Shown piece after piece: positions 11,514-20,899 of a stretch of DNA of 64,000 bases; positions within the stretch are counted from its first letter, which is position 1, and each line of letters opens with the position of its first letter. The translations under genes were made by a program, and so were the position numbers. Below the pieces are notes generated by a model. The model ran no database searches and was not told where the DNA came from. It saw nothing but the letters and a program-made list of their open reading frames with translations. Source of the stretch: Dugong dugon (taxonomy: Eukaryota > Chordata > Mammalia > Sirenia > Dugongidae); assembly GCA_030035585.1 (NCBI GenBank), contig CM057469.1, positions 13,572,501 through 13,636,500 of the forward strand. The letters run 5' to 3'.

Positions 11514-11726
11514 TAAACCAAGCCAAACCTGTTGCCGTCGAGTTGATTTTGACTCATGGTGATTCCATGTGTTACGGAGTAGAATTCCTCTGTAACATTT
11601 TCTTGGCTGTAATCTTTATGGAAGCAGATCACCAGGCCCCTCTTCCATGGAGCTGCTGGGTGGGTTCAAACAGCTAACCTTTAGGTTAATAGTTGAGTGC
11701 GAACAGTTTGAGCCAACAGGGCTGCC
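11514..11726 (-). mobile_element. AfroSINE, antisense, diverged
   Basis: AAACCTGTTGCCGTCGAG, GACTCATGGTGATTCCATG, CTTTATGGAAGCAGATCA and a degraded head ending AACAGGGCTGCC. Confidence 0.82.
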
Positions 11727-12111
11727 TTGCTGTTATTGCTGTTGGGTGCCGTCAAGTCAATCTGACTCATAGCGACCCCATGTGACAAAGTAGAACTGCC
11801 CTATAGGATTTCCTGGGCTGTAATCTTTACAGGGGAGCCCTAACAGTACAGTGGTTAATAGCTGTGGCTACTAACCAGGTCAACAGTTTGAATCCACTAG
11901 CTTCTCCTTGTAAACCCTATGGGGCAGTTCGACTCTGTCCTATAGGGTAACTAGGAGTCAGAATTGACTCGACGGCAACGGGTTTGGTTTTTCAGGTTTA
12001 ACCTTTACAGTAATTTGCCATGTTTTTTTCCCATGGAGCCGCTAGGTGGGTTCAAACAGCCAACCTTTCGGTTAGCAGATGAGTGCTTAACCGTTTGGCT
12101 ACTAGGGCTCC
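11727..12111 (-). mobile_element. AfroSINE, antisense, split by a second SINE
   Basis: The tail half is 11727-11832 (GGGTGCCGTCAAGTCAATC onward). The head half is 12011-12111 (GGTTCAAACAGCCAACC to ACTAGGGCTCC). The gap is a plus-strand AfroSINE with its target duplication. Confidence 0.9.
11833..11998 (+). mobile_element. AfroSINE inserted in an antisense AfroSINE
   Basis: Starts GGGAGCCCTAACAGTACAGT and ends CGACGGCAACGGGTTTGG plus a T-rich tail. The duplication is TAATCTTTACAG/TAACCTTTACAG at 11821-11832 and 11999-12010. Confidence 0.92.
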
Positions 12112-12424
12112 TTAGGGCTGTCTTAGTGGCGGGATAATCAATGAAATTCAGCCCCTGCTCACACTCTCCAGCCTCATTATCTCAGCACTGACCAGATAGG
12201 GGGACCGGATGGGTTGAGCACCTGGTGTTTGAGGTTAAAAAAAAAGAGAGGAAGGGTAGTTGACTTATTCTCCCGGCATACTGAACTATATGTGGTTCTT
12301 TTAAGCAACCCACATTTTCAACTTTGCTGCCCCTATCATTTTTTTACTTTGAAAATGCTTATGTATAGTACTTGTCAATATCAGATGAAGAATCACGAGT
12401 TATAGGTAAAATTTTTGACCTCAA

Positions 12425-12960
12425 GTTTTTTACTTTTTAATGGAAGTGTAACAAACATACTTACAGAAAAAGAGCACGATAATCATAAGGCATGATGAAT
12501 CTTCCCCAAGAAAACACACTGTGTAATCATCACCTAGATGCAAAGCAGGACCAGCAGCCCAGAGCCCACCAAGCCATGCTCCCCCTTCCTCACTTCTCCT
12601 CCAAAAGTAACTACTAACTGGCTTCTCGTGGCATAGGTTAGTTTTGCCTTTTTGAACTTTATACATAAAGAAGTAGAATCACAGTTTGATCTTGGACTAG
12701 CTTCTTTCAGGATCTGTGAGAGTCACCTGCGTTGTGGCAAATAGTCCATTGGTTACTGTGTAGCATTCTAGTGTATGAAATTACCACAGTGATCCATTCT
12801 ACCCTTGATGGATGTTTGGACTGTTTCCAGTTTTGGTGTTATGACTGTGCTGCTGTCTTGGTAAACACATGTATGCATTTCTGTTGAACACAGATGTAGG
12901 AGTGGAATTGCTGGGTTATAGGCTATTCACAAGTCCCTTTTGTCATTTTTCATATAACAG
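12425..12960 (-). mobile_element. L1M 3' UTR and ORF2 end, antisense
   Basis: Reversed L1M order: GTAACAAACATACTTACAGA, TAATCATCACCTAGATGCAA, TAGTTTTGCCTTTTTGAAC, TGATGGATGTTTGGACTGTT and AGGAGTGGAATTGCTGGG. Confidence 0.8.
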
Positions 12961-13059
12961 AATCAGACTTCTATTCCTGGTAAACGAACATTTCAGATTC
13001 TCACATGCAGGGACTTCCTGCCAGGCAGCAGTCTAATTTTGACAGCTCTGTGGTCTAAA

Positions 13060-13185
13060 AACAGTTAATCCATCTAACACAATATTAAATGCCCCCCACC
13101 TGGCTGCTGAGGAAACAAGACTGACAGGGTGCCCGCCCTCACGGAATTTAGCAGAAGACCGAAGGCAGTGGTCAGACAACGGCAG
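13060..13185 (-). mobile_element. Possible L2-type 3' fragment, antisense
   Basis: AGGAAACAAGACTGACAGGG and CCCTCACGGAATTTAGCAG resemble the reversed L2 3' region. Short and weak. Confidence 0.35.
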
Positions 13186-13275
13186 TGTCTGCATACTTAG
13201 GTGAGTATTTCTGTGTTTGTGATTATTTTGTAAAAAACACATTGAAAATGAAAAAGCAAATGCTGACACTAATAA

Positions 13276-13305
13276 CTGTTGTTGTTAGTTGCTTTTGAGA
13301 CGATT
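13276..13305 (-). repeat. SINE/RTE tail stub, antisense
   Basis: A short reversed tail, GTTGTTGTTAGTTGC then GAGACGATTCC, with no body attached. Confidence 0.45.
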
Positions 13306-13380
13306 CCAGCAGAGACCACCTTATCCCAAATCTGTTTAGCTTCTTAGCTTTGGCTTGTGAGTAGTATAAGTTTTGAATAC

Positions 13381-13566
13381 AAAAAAACCAAACCTACTGC
13401 CATCAAGTTGATTCAGACTCATAGCAACCCCCGAGGGTTCCCCAGGCTGTAAATCTCTTTCGAAGCAGACTGCCACATCTTTCTCCCATGGAACCATAGG
13501 TGGTTTCAAACTGCCAACCTTTTGGTTAGCTGCCAATTGCTGTAACTACTGTGGCACCAGGGCTCC
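13381..13566 (-). mobile_element. AfroSINE, antisense
   Basis: AAACCTACTGCCATCAAG, AGCAGACTGCCACATCTTTC, CTTTTGGTTAGCTGCCAA and a GGCACCAGGGCTCC head. TTGAATA flanks both sides (13373-13379, 13573-13579). Confidence 0.88.
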
Positions 13567-13854
13567 TTAAATTTGAATAGGGAAGGATTTATCCTAAAAA
13601 TGTATCTGAATCTACCCAGTTCCTGAGTTCCGACGGCAAGAGTTTGAATAGTAAGAGATACCTATCAATGACTGAAGACTGTCTCTAAAACGTGATGGGT
13701 AATTAGGCATTTTCTAACTTTTTCAGTTTTTGGAAGTAAGATTATCCTGTGAACACTACTTTCACCCGTTTTCAGCAATAACCTACGTACAAAAGTTAAG
13801 AGGCCGCCTGTTCTCGGTACCCAAACACACCAGTCCCTTCCTTTCATCTCATGT

Positions 13855-14062
13855 CTGTTTTCTCTGCTCGGATCATTTACTCTCATTTTCTTCTGAGCCT
13901 TCAGGACTCAGCGGAGACATACCCTCCTCTGGAGAACTTTCCCTGAACCCAAGTACGGACCAGTTGCCTCTCTTCTGCTGCTGCTTTACAGCATCGATTC
14001 TTGTCTCTTCACAGCCCTTCCCACACTTTTGTAATTGTCTCTTTACTAGTCTGAATGCTGTA
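13855..14062 (+). mobile_element. L2-type 3' fragment
   Basis: CCTCTGGAGAACTTTCCCTGA, then TTGTAATTGTCTCTTTACTA and GTCTGAATG follow the L2 3' order. Confidence 0.5.
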
Positions 14063-14640
14063 TGAGTGAGGATATTAGTTTGGCTGCTTTAGGAGAGACC
14101 AAAATATAAAGGGCTTGAGCAAGATAAAAGGTCGCACACAAAGTCCAAGCCAGTTGACAGTCCGAAGGGTAAGGAAGTTCTGCTGCTCTGCCGTCCCAAG
14201 ATGTTGTCCCCATTTACGTGGTCTAAGCTGGTCCATCGTCACTTTATCCCTGGGAAGGGAAAAGTGGAGTTGAGAGAGCAAGCAGCTACTTATTTTAAAC
14301 AAGTTGTGGCTTTTGAGGACATTTTTAGTCTTTGCTCATGGGCTAAATGCATGAGTTCAACAGACTGCCTGGTTAATGACGGTTACACAGTCCAAGTAGC
14401 TTCCTTTTAAGGATGTGACTCAAGCTGCTCCCACCACTTCTGTTCCTATTACATGAGCCAGAACTCAGTCACACCTCCAAGCAGCAAGAGGTGGAGAAAG
14501 GTAGCATCCAGCTGGGTGGCCACGTGTCCAGCTAACACTTTATGTATTTTATTACTGAAAGAAAAGGGGAAAATGGATATTGTGGGACAATTAGCTGTCT
14601 CTGTCACACATACCAAACGAGGCCATTCCATCACCAGTGA
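14063..14640 (+). mobile_element. Ancient interspersed repeat, class unresolved
   Basis: Contains AGCCAGAACTCAGTCACAC, CAAGAGGTGGAGAAAGGTAG and GGGTGGCCACGTGTCCAGCT. I remember this arrangement from a mammalian-wide repeat but cannot name the family with confidence. Confidence 0.45.
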
Positions 14641-15284
14641 TCAGCGCAAAGTAAAAACTGCTGAATCTTTCACCATGCCACCACAGAAGACGTAATTCCA
14701 GCTGTGTCTGGACATAGGACTGACTTGTTTTCACAGAGTTCAGACAGCTCTTTCTTAGCTGGTGGCCCTGGGCAAGCTCTGAACTTTTTTTTAACAAGAT
14801 AGGGATAATGTCATCTGCTCCACAGAATGAGTTGGGAGGGCTAAAAAGAATATATGACAGTACTTAGTACATACATTGTACTTAGAAAATGTTTTCCTTC
14901 CTTCCCTTTGGAGAACAGCTAGCAATATCCACTGTGACATTAAAAAATAAAAAAAGGTTGCTGTTGAGTCGATTCCAACATTGGTTGGTCAGATTTCTGT
15001 CCAGTAACTGTCTGCTGGCAACCTGTACCACGGTAAATTTGCGAAGCTGACAAGACACGCAGCCTGTCTGATCTCTTACGCCTTGTATGGTTAATGTCTA
15101 GGCCACGCTAGACCACCATAAAGTTGGGTATTTAGACCTAACATTCAACTGTCAAAAACTTTTGCTTTTTCTCATAACCTAAATATATCATGTACCTGAT
15201 TATGTTTCTCTTCTGCTTTGGCTAATATCAAACAGAGTCAAATCTACAACTCACATTTGTTGTTGTTGTTATTGTTTTACTATT
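14641..15284. other. Intergenic, one SINE stub only
   Basis: A short antisense AfroSINE tail is at 14946-14982 (GTTGCTGTTGAGTCGATTCC). Nothing else recognised. Confidence 0.4.
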
Positions 15285-15640
15285 TTTTTTTTTTTTTACT
15301 AAAGTATATGTAATGTAAAATTTGCCATCTCAACCATTTTTAAAAAATTTTATTGTGTTTTAGGTGGAAGTTTACAAAATTAGTTTTTCATTTACAAATT
15401 TACACACAAATTGTTTTGTGACATGGGTGACAATCCTCGCATGAAAGCACTCTCCCCTTTCCACTCCGGGTTCTCTGTGTCCATTCGTCCAGTTTCCCTG
15501 TCCCTGTCTGCCTTCTCTTTGCTTTTGGACAGGTGTTGCTCCATCTTAGCCATTTCTAAGTGTACACTTCAGTGGCATTAATTATACTTACAATGTTGTG
15601 CAACCATAGCCATAATCTGTTTCCAAACAATACAATGAAT
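15285..15640 (-). mobile_element. L1 3' UTR, antisense, split by another L1 end
   Basis: Outer copy: AATTTGCCATCTCAACCATT at left and TAAGTGTACACTTCAGTGG, TTGTGCAACCATAGCC at right. It is interrupted at 15344-15540. Confidence 0.75.
15344..15540 (-). mobile_element. Lineage-type L1 3' end, inserted
   Basis: TTTTATTGTGTTTTAGGTGG, ..ATTGTTTTGTGACATGGGTG resembles the end of the L1 at 31729. A diverged ~19-bp duplication lies at 15325-15343 and 15541-15559 (CCATCTCAACC.. / CCATCTTAGCC..). Confidence 0.7.
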
Positions 15641-15904
15641 GACGGCGCAGGACATTCTGCCTGCGCTTCTGGTTTCCCTTCATTCTTAACCATCTCTCTC
15701 ACGTGATCCTGACTTGGTGTCCTCTGTGCAGGTGCTCCTTCCTCTGGGCCCTGGAGCCCTCTCTTCAGGCCCCTTCCCTGGTAGTGCGATACTCTGGGTA
15801 GTCAGTCATCTGGACTCTTCTCTGAATGTGTCTGATTGACCTTTTTCACCTAATCTGCTTTCACCTATTCATATTTTCTCCATTTTATCAACTGTATTCT
15901 TAAA

Positions 15905-16650
15905 AGTAACCTCACCTATCAGGTGAGCTGCACTGCAGGGACACAGAGGCCAGCTTGAAAGGACTCCCACTGGCCAAATCTGAGACAATCTGAATACCAA
16001 ACAGTGACAGTAATGGACCTGAGCTTAACACCCCCTCACAAAACACATATGAAGTACAAAGGGAAAGAGCAACTGTCTTGCATGAGCAGCCTGGAAACAA
16101 GTGACCACCGTAATCAAGTGATCAAAGTGAGCATTTTCAGCAATGGGGCCACCTGACAGGATGCAGTGAGAAGACACACTCCTGCCAGCACCACATAACT
16201 GGAGTCTAATCGTGAGGAAACACTAGATGAATCCACACTGTGGGCATTCTACAAAGTACCTGGCCTGGAACCTTCAAAGGTGCCAAGATTATGAAAGTTG
16301 AGGCTGAGGAGCTTTTCCAGACTCTAAAAAGACTAAAGAGACACAGCATCTAACTACAACTGCTAATTCTAAACTGGGTTTTTTTGCTACATTCTTGGGA
16401 CAACTAGAGAAACTTGACTGGAGCCCGAGTACTAGGTGGTAGCAATACAGCAATGTTAATCTCTTGTTTTTTGATGGTTGGCCATGTAGGAGAACAGCCT
16501 GATCTGTAGGAAACGCACAATTAAGTGTTTGGGGGTGATGGAGCAACAGGCTCTCAACTTACTCAGATGGTTCAGAAAAACAGCACTTTGTAATGTACGT
16601 GCAACTTCTCTGTACAGCTGAAAATGTTTCAAAATAAAAATTTTATTTAG
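15905..16650 (+). mobile_element. L1M-type 3' UTR
   Basis: Contains CCTGACAGGATGCAGTGAGA, ACTAGATGAATCCACACTG, GGTTCAGAAAAACAGC, and ends CTGTACAGCTGAAAATGTTT CAAAATAAAAA. The order matches an old L1M 3' UTR. Confidence 0.75.
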
Positions 16651-16878
16651 AAAAACTTTCAGTTATTTTATTTCAGCAGTTGCTGAATTTTTCTTTTTCT
16701 TAAAAAGGAGGTAGGGTGTTTCCATGCAAGGCTGGCCAGACAGGAAGAATCTTCAGTTTAGGCTTGGTCTCACTAACTTGAAAATAAAATGCCTCCATGA
16801 AACCACATCTGTGCTATGCTGAAAGCTGGAACCTGAGTGTGCCGGCTCCTCCACCAGCACGATGCGTTGGAGACGTCA
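16650..16878 (-). other. NVL: NVL 3' UTR with probable poly(A) signal
   Basis: About 220 bp of non-repeat sequence follows the stop on the minus strand. It ends in an AAATAAAATAAC block, which contains AATAAA at 16667-16672. Cleavage would be expected around 16640-16655. There the sequence runs into the 3' end of an old plus-strand L1M, whose own A-rich tail offers TTTATT on the plus strand. The signal is seen; the cleavage site is inferred. Confidence 0.6.
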
Positions 16879-16920
16879 TCAGCGGAGAGACTGCTGCAGA
16901 GCTTCATACATCACTTGATC
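16879..16920 (-). CDS. NVL: NVL last coding exon and stop
   Basis: Encodes DQVMYEALQQSLR and the stop TGA at 16881-16879. The acceptor is CTTCTCTCAG at 16921-16930. The short tail corresponds to the end of the human protein, which I remember as DQIMYERLQESLSR. This copy lacks one Ser of the SLSR ending. The rest of the terminal exon is 3' UTR. Confidence 0.94.
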   Translation of the reverse strand, partial: DQVMYEALQQSLR

Positions 16921-17184
16921 CTGAGAGAAGAGCAGAAAACAGAATACAGCACTAAGCACTGTTAAAGAGAGCTGACCGCTCCTCCCTGCATCCAAATCCC
17001 CACAGACACTCCTGTCCACAGGGAATGAATCACTCTCATAATGATTGACTATGTTTCCCTTAAAAATCAAAGACTCTTATATCTATATCTGTATTAGTGA
17101 CAAAAACAAAATTATAAAGTATACTGAGTCCAGAGGGGAAGAGGAGAAAAGTAGAGGTCTCTTACAGTAGATTAACATGTGTAA

Positions 17185-17330
17185 GAAATTGCCAAAAAGC
17201 CTTCCCAAGTGGTTTAACTATTCTCACCAACAATGTATGAGAGTTCTAGTTGCTTCACATCCATATCAACATTTGGTGTTGTCAGTCTTTTAAATTTTAG
17301 CCATCCTAGTGTACGGCAGAATCCTGCCGT
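17185..17330 (-). mobile_element. L1M ORF2-end fragment, antisense
   Basis: CAACAATGTATGAGAGTTCT, CATCCATATCAACATTTGGT and TTAGCCATCCTAGTGT are the reversed 'ordinary L1' end motifs. Confidence 0.7.
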
Positions 17331-17434
17331 GGTAATATTAACATTTAAAGTTTGGATGCAGTTCCATTCCTATAAATTTATCCCAAAGAAAATACTTGCT
17401 GCATGCTTTTGTTTTTTTGGACCTTTAGAACTTT

Positions 17435-17950
17435 TTTTTTAAAGTCTGATTTTGTTATTCTTTTGGATAGGTAAAATGTTCTCAAGGCTCAAAAATATAG
17501 ATAAAGAGTCTCTCTCCCATTCTGTTCCCTCCAGGTTACCAATGTATACTTCCAGATTTTCCTTCTTCATATACAGCAAATACTAATATTATCTCTTCCT
17601 CTTTTTTTTACACTACTGGTGGCATATCATACACATAGTTCCTGTTTTTTCTTATTTAACAATATATTTAGGAGATATAGTCTTTAATCTTTTTAGAATA
17701 GTTATATCATAATTACTTACATGACCATTTAATTTAGAGTGTTTTCAATCTTTATTTATTATTATATACAACGTTCCAATGAATAAATAACTTTCTACTG
17801 ACATGTGTATCTGAGGATAAATTCACAGAAGAGAGTTGCTGGGTCAACTATGGTTGTAACTGTAACTCTGGTAGACACACCAAACTGCCATCCAAAGGGG
17901 CTGAGCACACCGTGCAGCCCCACCAGCAGTGTATGAGAGAGCCTTAGAAA
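17435..17950 (-). mobile_element. L1M4/L1ME-like fragment, antisense
   Basis: GTTGCTGGGTCAACTATGG, CACCAAACTGCCATCCAAAG and CCACCAGCAGTGTATGAGAG lie in reversed L1ME order. Confidence 0.6.
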
Positions 17951-18077
17951 GGACTCTGACTTGGGAAGTTTTTCTCTCATAAATGTTAATGTGAAAAAAA
18001 ATCAGGCAAATGGATGGATCATATTAACCATGAGTATTAAGAAGAGGATCAAAGTGTTTATGGTCAGTGGGTATGAT

Positions 18078-18278
18078 AAAACAAACAAACGAACAAACAA
18101 AACCAAAAAAAAACCCATGCTGTCGAGTCAATTCTGACTTATAGCGACCCTATAGGACAGAGCAGAACAGTCCCATAAGGTTTCCAAGGAGTGGCTGGTG
18201 GATTCAAACTGGTAGACTCGAACTGCAGACCTTTTGGTTAGCAGCCGTAGCTCTTAACCACAGTGCCATCAGGGCTCC
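18078..18278 (-). mobile_element. AfroSINE, antisense
   Basis: Starts from an (AAAC)n-rich tail, through TTATAGCGACCCTATAGGAC and CTTTTGGTTAGCAGCCGTAG, to GCCATCAGGGCTCC. A diverged duplication flanks it (TGGTCAGTGGG.. at 18061, TGGCCAGTGCG.. at 18280). A ~20-bp internal repeat of the B-box region is present. Confidence 0.9.
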
Positions 18279-19468
18279 GTGGCCAGTGCGTGTGACAGCA
18301 CTAAACTAATGATTTAGTAAAACGGAAGAGCTTCTATGGTGTGGCTTTAATAAAGAAAGAAGAATTTTAATTTATGTTTTCTTCATGACAGTAGAACAGT
18401 GCCACAGTAGGCAGAGCTGAAAAGACTATGATTATTTGAGACTACATATCTAGGGAAATTAATCTCAGTATTTACCAATAGCTAAGCTAGCCTTAGGTCT
18501 CCAGTGAGCAGTTAATATTGAAAAACCAGACTAGTAAAGTAAGTCACACTTCATAGGCCTGTGAAGTGACACATTTTAGGCAAGAGAACTTGGCTCCACT
18601 AAGGGAAGAAAAAAGGATGACACAGCCGAGATGAACATCTCTGAACTTTGAGAAGCAAATGGCAAAAACAGTCCAATCTTATGGCTGGAGTTATCTGTCA
18701 TAACAAATTGTTAGTCTATTATAAAGTCTTTCTTTGGATCACAATAGGACACAGACTCTCACCAGAAGTTAGGACAGGGCAGGGATCTGCAGACAGAGCC
18801 CAACAGCTTAGTACCACCGAGCGGGAGTGGCAGTGAATGAGGACAGGCAGAACTCAGAGAGGGAATGTCGGCTCCTTGTCCTCACTTCCTGTCCTGGACC
18901 AGAGTTACTAAGGGTTTACTGAGTCAGGTGACAAATCTCTGCATCTGATCTCTAAACTAGATCCAATTGTATGTCAGCAGATTGCTGGACACCAAATTCA
19001 CTTTACATGCTGTTACCGTCCAGCCTAAAATTAAGAATCGTGGCAGGCAGGAGGAAAACAGTTCCAAGGAAAGAGAAAGAACCAGCTAGTATGACAACTT
19101 TACCTGGCGTAAGAACACAGTGGACGTTTCAGAACTATGAGGACCAGCTCTGCAGGCTTTGGGACAGAACTTCCACACTTTTTTCCCCTTCTCATTCTTG
19201 TTTCCCCTCTGTTTAGACATTTCATGATCATTTATCTAATGGTAACACTCTTCAAGGGGACTGCTAGCTCTACAAGTATGTTAAAAAGGCTAACATGCAA
19301 CAACTGTTCCTTTTCACATTTAACAAAATTTAGTGATTCTCTTTTAAGGTGGAAGACTCAAAACCTCAACTCTGCCACTAACAAGTCAATTAACTTGGAT
19401 ACCAGGGTCTATGTCCAGCTCTTTCATTCTAGGGTTTGAATCTGAGGTCATGACCTACACATACACTT
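18279..19468. other. NVL last intron, no recognised feature
   Basis: Unique-looking intron sequence. No coding or repeat assignment. Confidence 0.4.
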
Positions 19469-19480
19469 ATGTCCCTTAGA

Positions 19481-19611
19481 GGAGTCTGGTGGCACAGTCA
19501 TTAAGTGCTCGGCTGCTAACCAAAAGATGCCTAGGAAACCCTATGGGGCAGTTCAACTCTGTCCTATAGGGTTGTAATGAGTTGGAATGAACTCAATGGC
19601 ACACAACAACA
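19481..19611 (+). mobile_element. AfroSINE, internally deleted
   Basis: GGAGTCTGGTGGCACAGTC, CTCGGCTGCTAACCAAAAG, then a jump past the B box to GGAAACCCTATGGGGCAGTT and a GGCACACAACAACA tail. A 12-bp duplication ATG..CCTTAGA lies at 19469-19480 and 19612-19623. Confidence 0.88.
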
Positions 19612-19623
19612 ATGCACCTTAGA

Positions 19624-19957
19624 CCCAGCCTGGCCAACTACCTAATTTCCTGGTCACTGTGACTGGCTTAGGAATGGGCTCCTAACCTGAGCTGGACCAA
19701 TCACAGCCTTCCCTGCCATTCCCTTGATAGAACTATGAGGAAATTGTCTCCTTCTGCAAGGGTTAGTAAACTGGTAGCCTGTATGCCTGGGCCTACAGGC
19801 AGCCAAATGCCCCCAAGAGAGATGAAGCCATAAAGTTTCTGGATCCAGCATGCCTAAAGCCAGTTGTACTCTGGACTTCTCTGTTACATGAACCAATGAA
19901 TTGCTCCCCCACCCCCCTTATACTAGTTTAAGTTGGGTTTCTATCATTTACAAATAA
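19624..19957 (+). mobile_element. Ancient repeat, family unresolved
   Basis: GTCACTGTGACTGGCTTAGG, GCTGGACCAATCACAGCC, CTGGATCCAGCATGCCTAAA and GTTACATGAACCAATGAATT follow a known mammalian interspersed repeat order I cannot name. Confidence 0.5.
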
Positions 19958-19959
19958 GA

Positions 19960-20285
19960 GTCTTTAAACCTTAAACCAAAACTATCCGCTGAAGTTGTCT
20001 TTAAACCAAACAATAGTTTAGCTTGTAAACAACGTCTGCCTTGAGCATCGTGCTCTTCTAAAGAATTATCTATACGGGATTAAATTGACAACAGCAACGT
20101 GAAAGGTTAGATGAGAAAATTAGGGGGCAGTGACTTTATGTTAATGGTGGAGGAATAATTTGGAAAAGAATAGCAAGAATGGTTATATATCTTGAAGAAT
20201 ATAATCAATGTCACTGAATTGTACATGGAAAAACTGCTGAATTGGTAAATGTTTTGCTGGGTGTATTTTCACCAAAAACAAACAT
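19960..20285 (+). mobile_element. Afrotherian L1 3' UTR, tail type A
   Basis: TTAAACCTTAAACCAAAACT, CAATAGTTTAGCTTGTAAAC, CTGCCTTGAGCATCGTGCTC, AATTGACAACAGCAACGTG and a GAATTGTACATGG..TTTTGCTGGGTGTATTTTC end. Same as 36450-36860 and 57380-57720. Confidence 0.8.
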
Positions 20286-20324
20286 ATCTACCACCCACCC
20301 ACCCACCCACCCACCCACCCACAC
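20286..20324. repeat. (CCCA)n microsatellite
   Basis: About eight CCCA units followed by CACACACA, directly at the end of an L1 3' end, where a tail-derived microsatellite would be expected. It accounts for the Gly/Val/Trp-repeating frame on the minus strand. Confidence 0.95.
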
Positions 20325-20899
20325 ACAAAAGGTAGAAACAGGTTGAGATTTAAGCATCTCAACAAATGCTAAGCCTTTCTTTTGGTTTGATTTTTGAAAA
20401 AGGTTCTGTTTGACCATACCAGTTCCTCAAATCTCAACCTAATTCATCTAAATTAGAAGGAAGATGTTTTGTAGCACAGCCTTGAACTGTGAAAGATCAG
20501 AAACCAAACCAGAACCAGAAAGAATGAACTGTGCTCCAAATAAACATAATATGCACTGGTTTCAAATTTATATGTTTTTTACCAACACGTGAATGGATAA
20601 GCAAAAAAGTGAGCAACGGTGAAGTTTTCTGTTGATAAAATGAAGATTTAATTCTTAATCACAGGGCCTACTGCAAGGATGAAAACACGGCCAAATTTCG
20701 GAATGAGGTTAAGCAATTTTCAAACTTTGCATGACACATCTGCAGTCATCTGTTATGACTTATGCAATAAACATGGAAGCTTTTCAAACAAGTTTCTAGA
20801 AAATGGAAGTAATCTTTCTAGAGATAAAGAAAATAAGAGAGTGACAAGTGAGGAGCCGGCCAAGGTCAACATATAAAAATCAATTAAACTATATGCTAG

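Noticed and set aside
20211..20417. Gly/Trp/Val-rich minus-strand frame as a small protein
   Set aside because: It is a translation of the (CCCA)n microsatellite.
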